From: Bradyrhizobium sp. AZCC 1610
Lineage (GTDB): Bacteria; Pseudomonadota; Alphaproteobacteria; Rhizobiales; Xanthobacteraceae
Reading direction: 5' to 3'
NCBI RefSeq assembly: GCF_036924515.1
Contig: NZ_JAZHRR010000001.1
Span: 4,001,001 to 4,065,000 of the forward strand
Length of the DNA: 64,000 nt
A model generated the notes under the pieces. It did not search any database. It was not told the DNA's origin and saw only the letters and a list, made by a program, of their open reading frames with translations. Both the position numbers and the translations under genes were made by a program. This document shows, one piece after another, positions 56,777-64,000 of the stretch. The stretch's first letter is position 1, and every line of letters begins with the position of its first letter.

Positions 56777-57040
56777 CTAGCTGCGTTTCGCGGCCGGCTT
56801 CACATGCTTGACCGCGGCGTGCGGTTTCGCGTGTGTCTTGTGCGGGCCGATGTGCTTGTGATCGCGCCCCATCCGCGCATTGGCCTTCAATGCTTTCGTT
56901 TTATCCTGCTCCGCCTTGATGGCGGGCGCCTGCGCAGTCTTGTTCACCGGCGCCTGTGTGGTCTTGCCCGGCGTACCGGCAAATGCAGGCGCGGCGAGAA
57001 CGGAAACGGCAACGAGCGCTGCGGAAATGGTCTTGAGCAT
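56777..57040 (-). CDS. small secreted Lys/His-rich protein
   Basis: 87 residues from ATG 57040, which follows AAGGAGACAACC. Signal peptide MLKTISAALVAVSVLAAPAF, then a basic mature chain rich in Lys, Ala and His (RDHKHIGPHKTHAKPHAAVK). Likely disordered; could bind metal or nucleic acid or polysaccharide, but no evidence decides. Confidence 0.72.
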   Translation of the reverse strand: MLKTISAALVAVSVLAAPAFAGTPGKTTQAPVNKTAQAPAIKAEQDKTKALKANARMGRDHKHIGPHKTHAKPHAAVKHVKPAAKRS

Positions 57041-57320
57041 GGTTGTCTCCTTCTCCATGGGACCCGCGGGCATTTCCGGTCGAACGGCCGGGCTCGCCGA
57101 TCATGCAGGCAATGCTAGCGGCGGCGCACTGAACCCCTCCTGAATCACACTTTCGGATTCCGTTCATCTGAATGACATCTTCGTCATGTCCGTTGAGGAC
57201 GGACCGGTGATGAAAATTGGCGAAATCAAGGGTAGCGGCGCGGGAATGTTCACGGCCGGCGGGGGTTCAAATCAACGGGCTTCGGTGTAGGATTGCCGAA
57301 CCGGCCATCAGGAGAGATGC

Positions 57321-57854
57321 ATGAATAGATTTGTGATCAGGCTTTTGACTCTTGCAATGTTGTCGCTCACGCTCGCGGCAGCCCCTGTCGTTAGCGTGGT
57401 CTACGCAGCACCCGACAACGATCCGCCGCCGCCGCCGAAGAAGAAGAAATCCAGCGAAGCCCGTCCCGGCACCGAGCAAACCGCATTCGCCGACGGCTAT
57501 CGCGCTGCCTACGCTGCGATCTACGAGCGCCACGACTACGCCTCGGCGATCACGCAGCTCAAGGCGCTCGGCCGTGACGACTCAGCTGCCGTCGCCAACC
57601 TGATCGGCTACTCCCATCGCAAGCTCGGCGACTACAAGGTCTCGCAGATCTGGTACGAGCGCGCGCTCAAGGCCGATCCGAACCACGTCAAGACCTGGCA
57701 GTATTATGGCCTGTGGCAGGTCGAACAGGGCAACCGCGACCAGGCGCAGTATCACCTGAACCGGATCGCTCAACTCACCGGCACGACAAGCGAGGAATAT
57801 CGCTCGCTCGCCGCCGCGCTGGAAAAGCCGCCGGGCACCGGGTTGGTTTACTAA
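57321..57854 (+). CDS. secreted TPR-repeat protein
   Basis: 177 residues. Signal peptide MNRFVIRLLTLAMLSLTLAA, a Pro/Lys linker (PPPPPKKKKSS), then about three TPR units (about 55-160) including NLIGYSHRKLGDYKVSQIWY and YYGLWQVEQGNRDQAQYHLN. Periplasmic adaptor by inference. Ribosome site AGGAGAG. Confidence 0.85.
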   Translation: MNRFVIRLLTLAMLSLTLAAAPVVSVVYAAPDNDPPPPPKKKKSSEARPGTEQTAFADGYRAAYAAIYERHDYASAITQLKALGRDDSAAVANLIGYSHRKLGDYKVSQIWYERALKADPNHVKTWQYYGLWQVEQGNRDQAQYHLNRIAQLTGTTSEEYRSLAAALEKPPGTGLVY

Positions 57855-57887
57855 AGGGTAGTCTCCTCGCGTTATTGCGAAGAACAA

Positions 57888-57920
57888 CCGGCGCAGCGCC
57901 AAAGCCTGCGCCGGTTTTTT
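57888..57920 (+). terminator. terminator after the TPR gene
   Basis: CCGGCGCAG pairs with CTGCGCCGG, followed by six T, 33 nt past the TPR stop and just before the convergent peptidase gene ends. Confidence 0.9.
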
Positions 57921-57924
57921 GTTG

Positions 57925-59511
57925 TCACTTCATCACCTGCTCGACCTCCGAGCGGAACGCCTGACGCGCGCCGTCCCGCGAATAGAACATGTGGCCGCCG
58001 GGATAGACGACGAGCTTCACCCGGTCCGCACTCGCATAGGCCGGCAACTGGTCGAGAAGGATCTTGGAAGCGAAATACGGCGTGGCGAGATCGAACAGCC
58101 CGTGGCCGACCAGCAGTTTCATTTTCGGATCGAGCGCGAGAATCTCGCGAAGCTGTGAAATCGACTCGGCCGGCCCGCGGCCGAAATCCCACGACTTGTT
58201 CACGCTGTTGCTGAGCAAATGGTACGAGCCATCCGGCCGCCAATTGAGTTTGCGCGTGGCGAGGTCGACCGCTGCACTTGTCAGCGGCGCCATCAAGGGA
58301 TCGCCGGACGGATCGCCGAAACGTGCGTAGTTCGAATCCGGATAGGGATCGAAGCCCGACACCGAGGCGTCGTAGCGCCCGGTCACCCGGCCGTTGCGCC
58401 GGTCGAACTCGCGGCGAAATTCGCCAACCTCGAAGCGCCCGGCAAGCCTGCGGCTCACCGCCTGATCGATCCCGGTGAGCGCAGCCACCTTGTCCGTGAG
58501 CCGCGCGGTTGCCTCCTTGTCGGCCTGCCCCTTGAGGAGATCGACGATGAATTCGCCTTGCGCGTAACGCTCGACGTCGGCGAGATCGGCGCGCGTCACC
58601 CGCCCCTTGGTCTCGCCCCTGGCTTCACGCGCCACTGCCGTCATGCTCGGCAGGCTGTACATATATTGCAGCAGGCTTGAGCCGGAAAAGTCGCGGAAGT
58701 CGAGTAACGGCGACACCAGGATCAGCCCGCGCACTCCTATACCCTGCTGGGTTTGCAGATTGCGGACGATTTTCGGCCCGCGAATGCCGCCATAGCTCTC
58801 GCCGGCGACGAATTTCGGCGACAGCAAACGGTCGTATTTTTCCAGCCAGCGCCGGATCACGAGCGCGATCGAATTAACGTCGCCATCGACCGAAAAGAAC
58901 CGCTTACGCACGTCCTCGCCGGAGGCGACGAAGCGGCTGTAGCCGGTGCCGACGGGATCGATGAAGACGAGATCGGTGAAGTCGAGCCAGGTCTCGGCGT
59001 TGGGCAGCAGATCAGGCGTCGCGGACGACACGGCGCCCTCACTGGTGATTGATATGCGCCAAGGGCCGGCGTCGCCGAACTGCAGCCAGGCCGAGGCCGC
59101 GCCGGGGCCGCCATTGAACAGAAACGTCACTGGCCTGTTGGTGCGATCGGTGCCGTCGAGTTGATAGGAGGTGTAGGCGATATCGGCCTGCGGCTCGCCC
59201 TTGTCGTCGAACAGCCGGATCGAGCCTGCGGTGGCGGTGAAGTTGAGCGTGCGCCCGGGCAGCGTCAGCGTTTGACTGGTGGTGGAATCCGGCGGCAGCC
59301 GATGTTGTTCGGCTGCCGACGGCGGCGTCGCGGCGGTGCCCCGCCCTGCTCCACCCTTCTGGCCCGACGGCGACGGTGACGGCGTGGCCGCGGCAGGCTG
59401 CTGCGAGGTTGGCGAACTGGCCTCCTCGGCGCGCGCACCACTCACCCAACATACGACCAGAAGCGTGGCCGCAAAGCGCATGGGGCGCGTCGCCGTGAAA
59501 TGAAAAGCCAT
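57925..59511 (-). CDS. secreted serine carboxypeptidase (peptidase S10 family)
   Basis: 528 residues from ATG 59511 (GGGAGC upstream). Signal sequence up to ARA-EEA, a Pro/Ser/Gly-rich linker, then the S10 fold: FLFNGGPGAASAWLQFGDAG, DLVFIDPVGTGYSRFVASGE, nucleophile FVAGESYGGIRGPK, Asp in GHGLFDLATPYF and His in VVYPGGHMFYSRDGAR. The complete Ser-Asp-His triad predicts an active periplasmic or exported carboxypeptidase. Confidence 0.93.
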   Translation of the reverse strand: MAFHFTATRPMRFAATLLVVCWVSGARAEEASSPTSQQPAAATPSPSPSGQKGGAGRGTAATPPSAAEQHRLPPDSTTSQTLTLPGRTLNFTATAGSIRLFDDKGEPQADIAYTSYQLDGTDRTNRPVTFLFNGGPGAASAWLQFGDAGPWRISITSEGAVSSATPDLLPNAETWLDFTDLVFIDPVGTGYSRFVASGEDVRKRFFSVDGDVNSIALVIRRWLEKYDRLLSPKFVAGESYGGIRGPKIVRNLQTQQGIGVRGLILVSPLLDFRDFSGSSLLQYMYSLPSMTAVAREARGETKGRVTRADLADVERYAQGEFIVDLLKGQADKEATARLTDKVAALTGIDQAVSRRLAGRFEVGEFRREFDRRNGRVTGRYDASVSGFDPYPDSNYARFGDPSGDPLMAPLTSAAVDLATRKLNWRPDGSYHLLSNSVNKSWDFGRGPAESISQLREILALDPKMKLLVGHGLFDLATPYFASKILLDQLPAYASADRVKLVVYPGGHMFYSRDGARQAFRSEVEQVMK

Positions 59512-59827
59512 GCCGTTTGCTCCCTGCGCGCGCCCCGCGATCCAGCCGCGCGCCCTGCGGATTCTACCGTAAGACTGCGACAATGGGGCCGTGGTGCACA
59601 ACAAGGAGAAATCCTTCCGAAAATCACAATCCCGACAGCATCACGTGAGAAAGCGGTCGGCACGTCCAATGGTTGTCCCCGTCGACCGTTAGGTGCTATC
59701 GGTCGGTTCTGCCGGCGTACCGGCCAAGTATCTTTCAAGTATCTTTCGAGTATTTTTGATCCGTCCATGAAACCATTTTGGCGCTGGCGCGACTAACGAA
59801 CCTGCGCTTTTCAATGGGGTCCTAAAA

Positions 59828-60499
59828 ATGAAACGTACGATTGCTCTCTGTCTCGGCCTGCTGGCGCTGGCTTCTCCGGCGGCCGCAGCTTCGCCGGTCG
59901 CGGTGGTCGAAGACATCAAGGGCAAGGTCACCGGCGCAGAATTCATGGACTATGTGACGCCCAAAGCGGTCATCAAGATCGGCGACGGCGGCTCCGTCAT
60001 TCTCAGCTACCTGAAGTCATGCCGGCGCGAGACGATCAGCGGTGCCGGCACCGTCGTCGTCGGCACCGAGCAGAGCGCCGTTCACCTCGCCGAGGTCAAG
60101 GCCGAGACGACGAATTGCGATCCCAACCAGGCAAACGCGACGACGCGGGAGACCAGTGGCGTCGCCGCTACCGTGCTGCGCAGCGTCGACAACAGCAAAT
60201 CGGCTTCCTTGCCGCAGCCGCAGCTCACCCTTTACGGCGCATCGCCGCTGGTGGAGGCCAAGGGCCGCGGCAAGCTGATCATTCGGCGCCTCGACGTGCC
60301 GGGCGAGCGTCAGGAGATCAATCTGGGCGGCACCCAGCTCAAGGGGCGCTTCCTCGATTTCGCCAGCGAGAACGTCGCCCTGGTTCCCGGCGGCCTCTAC
60401 GCCGCTTCGTTCAAATCATCGCAGATCGTGTTCCGGGTGGATGCGCAGGCCAAACCCGGCGTAACGCCGATCGTCGGCCGGTTGCTGCGGATGGAATAG
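59828..60499 (+). CDS. secreted FecR-like protein
   Basis: 223 residues. Signal peptide MKRTIALCLGLLALASPAAA, then a FecR-type beta region: VAVVEDIKGKVTGAEFMDYV, IKIGDGGSVILSYLKSCRRE and ISGAGTVVVGTEQSAV. It lies 19 nt before the CHASE2 adenylate cyclase on the same strand; FecR-type and CHASE2 proteins are frequent partners, so it may modulate the sensor in the periplasm. Confidence 0.75.
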   Translation: MKRTIALCLGLLALASPAAAASPVAVVEDIKGKVTGAEFMDYVTPKAVIKIGDGGSVILSYLKSCRRETISGAGTVVVGTEQSAVHLAEVKAETTNCDPNQANATTRETSGVAATVLRSVDNSKSASLPQPQLTLYGASPLVEAKGRGKLIIRRLDVPGERQEINLGGTQLKGRFLDFASENVALVPGGLYAASFKSSQIVFRVDAQAKPGVTPIVGRLLRME

Positions 60500-60518
60500 G
60501 CGTGACGGGCCATCCCGC

Positions 60519-62675
60519 TTGAGAATCAGGCGCAGCGCGCGCAACAGGATGGTGGTTGCCGCCATCGCGCTGGTCTGCGCGGCGGCTTCGGTTTCTCCGG
60601 CGGCCAGACCGGTCCGTGGGCTGTCCCTCGACATCCTCACCGCGTTGCGCTGGGAGGTATTCGGCCGCAGCAAGGATCCGGCCGCTTCGCCGGCGGTCGT
60701 CGTCGCGATCGACGAGGAAAGCCTGCGCACCGTCCCTTTCAAGGACGCGCCGATGCTGACCTGGACCGGCGAGATCGGCCGCGTGCTGTCAGCGACGCTC
60801 GAAGGCGGCGCCAAGGTCGCCGGCTTCGACGTGGTGATTCCGAACTCGCTCGAACAGTCCGAGATACCGTTTGGGGACGGCATGCTGGGCGAAAAGGTCC
60901 GCGGTTTCGACCGCGACTTTTTGCGTGCGCTTGCCGGCGCGTCCGCCAAGGGCAAGGTGGTGCTGGGCCAAGTTCTGGGCGACCGCTCGATCATGCCATC
61001 ATCAGGACAGCGGATCGCGGTACGCCAGCAGCAGAATATCCGGCCGCTCAACGACCATACCGACAGCGACGACATCGTGCGCCGACTGCCGCTGAGCTTT
61101 GACATCAACGGCGCGAAAATGCCGACCATGGCGGTCGAGCTGGCGGCGCGGGCGCTGGGGACCGCGCCTCAATTCGACGAGCGCGGAAGGATGAAGCTTG
61201 CGGGATACCTGGTTCCGGGCCGGGTGCCGAACACGATGACGCTGAATTTCGAAGGCGGCGCCGACGACATCCCCACCTTCTCGTTTGCCGACCTGCGCGC
61301 CTGCGCCGTCAAGGACGACAAGGATTATTTCCGGCGCTGGTTCGACGGCAAGGTCGTCATCTTCGGTACCGTTCTCGATATTGAAGATCGCCGAATGACA
61401 TCCAAGCGATTTGCGACCGGCATCGAAGGGGCGCGTTCGCCGCGCTGTGCGGCCGAGAGCATGCCGGTCACCGCAAAATCCAGGACCAGCACGATCGCCG
61501 GCGTCTATATCCACGCCACCGCGGTCAACAATCTGATCGCGCGCAACGCCACGATCGAAGTCGGACCGTTGCTGCGGTTGCTGATCGCGGCCCTGATTGC
61601 CACGCTTGCCGCGACTGCCGCCTGGCTGTTCAGGCCCGTCGTCGCAGCCCTTGCCTGGACGGTCATGATCGTGCTCGGCATTGCCGCCGCCACGATTGCC
61701 TTCAACTTCGCGCTGGCGCTGCCGATCGCCGAGCCGTTCCTGGCGAGCCTTTTGGCGCTCGCGGCCACGATCGGCTTCCGCTTCGTCGTCGCCGACAAGG
61801 ACCGCCGCCTGCTGCAGAAAAGCTTTGCGCTCTACCTTGCCCCGCACGTCATCAACCGCATGCTGTCGTCGAACAAATTGCCGGAACTCGGCGGCGAAAC
61901 CCGCAACGTGACGGTGTTCTTCTCCGACATCGAGGGATTTTCGCTGATCGCGGAAAAGATGTCGCCCGACAGCCTGATGGAGCTGATGAACGAGTATCTT
62001 TCGGCGATGACCGACGTCATCGAGCGTCACGGCGGATATGTCGACAAATATATCGGCGACTCCATCGTGGCGGTGTTCGGCGCGCCGGCCGACGATCCCG
62101 ATCATGCCGCCAATGCGGCGCGCGCCGCGCTGGATTGCTGCACGCAACTGGCCGAACTCAACGCCTCCTCCGCCCTCTTCCAGGAATACAAGCTGGCGCA
62201 GCGGATCGGCATCAATTCCGGCGAGGCGCTGGTCGGAAATTTCGGATCGCGGCGGCGCTTCAACTACTCCGTGATGAGCGATGCCGTGAACCTGGCATCG
62301 CGGCTGGAGGGCGCCAACAAATTCTACGGCACCACCGTGATCGCTTCCGAAACCACCGTAGCCCTTACCGGCGAGGCCTTCGCCTGGCGCGAGCTCGACG
62401 CTATCAGGGTCAAGGGGCGAACCCAGGCACTGAAAATCTACCAATTGCTGGCGCTGTCGGCCGGGCTGACCGCCGCGCAGGAGACATTGATCGCCAATTA
62501 TGCCGACGGGCTAGCGCAGTGGCGGGCCCGCGAATTCGAGCGCGCCGCGCAGTATTTCGGCCGTTCGGCCGACATCGACCGGCCAGCGTCGTTGTTTGCC
62601 GCGCGGGCCCGGGAATTGGCCCAAAACCCGCCGGGCGAGGACTGGGACCCGATCCGGACGTTGCAGGAAAAATGA
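60519..62675 (+). CDS. adenylate/guanylate cyclase with CHASE2 sensor domain
   Basis: 718 residues. N-terminal membrane helix, periplasmic CHASE2 domain (about 30-340, AVVVAIDEESLRTVPFKDAP), three membrane helices (about 345-430), then a class III cyclase domain (about 455-640). The latter has VTVFFSDIEGFSLIAEKMSP with two metal Asp, YIGDSIVAVFGAP, and NYSVMSDAVNLASRLEGANK. Start is TTG at 60519 (ATG at 60549 possible). Makes cAMP or cGMP in response to an extracytoplasmic signal. Confidence 0.92.
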   Translation: MRIRRSARNRMVVAAIALVCAAASVSPAARPVRGLSLDILTALRWEVFGRSKDPAASPAVVVAIDEESLRTVPFKDAPMLTWTGEIGRVLSATLEGGAKVAGFDVVIPNSLEQSEIPFGDGMLGEKVRGFDRDFLRALAGASAKGKVVLGQVLGDRSIMPSSGQRIAVRQQQNIRPLNDHTDSDDIVRRLPLSFDINGAKMPTMAVELAARALGTAPQFDERGRMKLAGYLVPGRVPNTMTLNFEGGADDIPTFSFADLRACAVKDDKDYFRRWFDGKVVIFGTVLDIEDRRMTSKRFATGIEGARSPRCAAESMPVTAKSRTSTIAGVYIHATAVNNLIARNATIEVGPLLRLLIAALIATLAATAAWLFRPVVAALAWTVMIVLGIAAATIAFNFALALPIAEPFLASLLALAATIGFRFVVADKDRRLLQKSFALYLAPHVINRMLSSNKLPELGGETRNVTVFFSDIEGFSLIAEKMSPDSLMELMNEYLSAMTDVIERHGGYVDKYIGDSIVAVFGAPADDPDHAANAARAALDCCTQLAELNASSALFQEYKLAQRIGINSGEALVGNFGSRRRFNYSVMSDAVNLASRLEGANKFYGTTVIASETTVALTGEAFAWRELDAIRVKGRTQALKIYQLLALSAGLTAAQETLIANYADGLAQWRAREFERAAQYFGRSADIDRPASLFAARARELAQNPPGEDWDPIRTLQEK

Positions 62676-62815
62676 CGCTCCGATGACCAGCGGTTTACGT
62701 TACCGGCGCGAAAGGCCGGTTCGGCCATCTCGACAAGCCCCGGTAAGGTGTATAGACGAGCGCGGCGCAATCCGGCGCCACCCAATCCTGGCGTTACCCA
62801 AGAGTTCGTCGTCCG

Positions 62816-63595
62816 ATGGCCACCCCCAAGCGATACGACCGGATTGCCTTTGTCGCGAGTGCTGGCACCGAGGCGCAGGCTGCGCTGGCGCAGCTCGTCA
62901 AGCTCTACGGCAGTCACGATGCCGACGACGCCGACGTCGTGGTGGCGCTCGGCGGCGACGGATTGATGCTGCAGACGCTGCATCGGCATATGCGCTCAGG
63001 CAAGCCGATCTACGGCATGCATCGCGGCACCGTCGGCTTCCTGATGAACGAGTTCACCACGCATGACCTGCATACGCGGCTGGCGGCGGCGCGGGAATCC
63101 CTGATCAATCCGCTCTTGATGCGCGCGACCGACGTGCACGGCGTAGTGCATCTGCATCACGCCATCAACGAAGTCGCGCTGTTTCGCCAAACCAACCAGG
63201 CCGCGCATCTGCGCATCCTGATCGACGAGCACGAGCGGATGGCGGAATTGATCGCCGACGGCATTCTGGTGGCGACGCCGGCCGGCTCCACCGCCTATAA
63301 TCTCTCGGCACAGGGACCGATCCTGCCGATCAACGCCGCGCTGTTGGCGCTGACGCCGATCAGCGCGTTCCGCCCGCGCCGCTGGCGCGGCGCCCTGCTC
63401 CCGAACTCCGCTTTCGTGGTGATCGAGGTGCTGGAGGGCGAAAAGCGTCCGGTCGCGGCCGCCGCCGACCATGACGACGTGCGTGATGTCCGCCGCGTCG
63501 AGGTGCTGTCCGACAAGACGATCTCGATGCGGATGCTGTTCGACCCCGGTCACAGTCTCGAGGAACGCATCCTGCGCGAGCAGTTCGGATACTGA
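62816..63595 (+). CDS. nadK: NAD kinase
   Basis: 259 residues, the short alphaproteobacterial form. The catalytic GGDG motif is at 46-49 ([20 protein letters not shown]), followed by [12 protein letters not shown], the NAD-binding NEVALFRQT and [20 protein letters not shown]. Phosphorylates NAD to NADP in the cytoplasm, the only route to NADP in most bacteria. Located 140 nt downstream of the cyclase gene. Confidence 0.95.
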   Translation: MATPKRYDRIAFVASAGTEAQAALAQLVKLYGSHDADDADVVVALGGDGLMLQTLHRHMRSGKPIYGMHRGTVGFLMNEFTTHDLHTRLAAARESLINPLLMRATDVHGVVHLHHAINEVALFRQTNQAAHLRILIDEHERMAELIADGILVATPAGSTAYNLSAQGPILPINAALLALTPISAFRPRRWRGALLPNSAFVVIEVLEGEKRPVAAAADHDDVRDVRRVEVLSDKTISMRMLFDPGHSLEERILREQFGY

Positions 63596-63762
63596 CGCCC
63601 GCCCGGTGACCACCCGGTGATCTTGAACCGGGTTCCTAGCCGGAAAAAAGTGACGCCATAGCTATCCGCACGAGCCCGCCAGGCCGGCTTCGCAACCATT
63701 CCTTAACGAGCGCCGCGATATGGTTAACACCAGTATACCGTTTTGCTTGGCCGGGCCGGACC

Positions 63763-64000
63763 ATGTATCGCATCGACTTCAACAAGCTGCGATTTCTGAT
63801 TTGCGACGACAATCCGCACATGCGCCGCATCTTGCGGACGCTGCTGCATTCGTTCGGCGCGCGCGAGGCGTATGAGGCCGAGGACGGCGCCACTGCGCTG
63901 GAAATGTACAGCCACTACGTGCCCGATATCGTCATCACCGACTGGTCGATGCCGATCTTCGACGGTCTCGAGCTGGCGCAGATGATCCGTCAGCCGGAAT
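63763..64000 (+). CDS. CheY-like response regulator (5' part, cut by window edge)
   Basis: The first 79 codons of a receiver-domain protein. It begins MYRIDFNKLRFLICDDNPHM, with the acidic pair at residues 15-16 and phospho-acceptor Asp60 in DIVITDWSMPIFDGL. The conserved Thr and Lys, and any output domain, lie beyond the window. Single-domain CheY-like or an output-domain regulator cannot be distinguished. Confidence 0.9.
   Translation, partial: MYRIDFNKLRFLICDDNPHMRRILRTLLHSFGAREAYEAEDGATALEMYSHYVPDIVITDWSMPIFDGLELAQMIRQPE

Overview
The window looks like a chromosomal segment of a Bradyrhizobium-like alphaproteobacterium (Nitrobacteraceae). This is judged from the GC-rich coding style, the alphaproteobacterial Porin_2 and Omp25-like outer membrane proteins, the many small secreted proteins, and several families of dispersed non-coding repeats. 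All calls come from reading the sequence and translations; no database search was possible.

Layout. 1-12.8 kb holds the transcription/translation core on the minus strand: tRNA-Trp, secE, nusG, rplK, rplA, then rplJ, rplL, rpoB and the 5' part of rpoC. The usual rplKA-rplJL block is interrupted at 7.1-10.0 kb by a plus-strand module (small membrane protein, AhpD/CMD-like protein, ECF41-type sigma factor) and a D-2-hydroxyacid dehydrogenase. The module carries an excellent candidate ECF41 promoter. 12.9-21.5 kb holds catabolic and lipid genes: serine hydrolase, two SDRs, histidine phosphatase, NIPSNAP protein, EamA exporter, and an acyl-CoA dehydrogenase/phosphotransferase pair opposite a TetR regulator with a palindromic operator candidate. 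21.5-23.5 kb is a repeat-rich gap with an IS110-type transposase remnant.

23.6-32.4 kb carries a CAP-RTX exoprotein, a frameshifted CoA-transferase, an unusual fusion of two different solute-binding folds, tRNA-Gly, a tiny ORF with a 17-nt match to the anti-Shine-Dalgarno complement, a YCII protein and a second LivK-like binding protein. 32.6-43.8 kb has tRNA-Tyr, an RlmB-type rRNA methyltransferase, two secreted proteins, a sulfatase, a pair of secreted alpha/beta hydrolases (one with LysM), a three-gene Mpo1/epimerase/ICMT operon, and a divergent AraC regulator/methyltransferase pair. 43.8-47 kb has a Bug-type binding protein, a NiCoT-like transporter and a dienelactone hydrolase.

47.1-50.6 kb has tRNA-Thr followed by two paralogous genes, each made of two copies of an addiction-module-antidote-like domain without any toxin, and then a porin. 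51-58 kb carries a MarR regulator facing an alpha/beta hydrolase, many small secreted or membrane proteins, and an Omp25-like barrel. 57.3-64 kb has a TPR protein, an S10 peptidase, a FecR-like protein with a CHASE2 adenylate cyclase, NAD kinase and the start of a CheY-like response regulator.

The most interesting items are the self-contained ECF41 module with its promoter, the orphan double-antidote gene pair, the anti-SD-matching micro-ORF and the two-fold binding-protein fusion.
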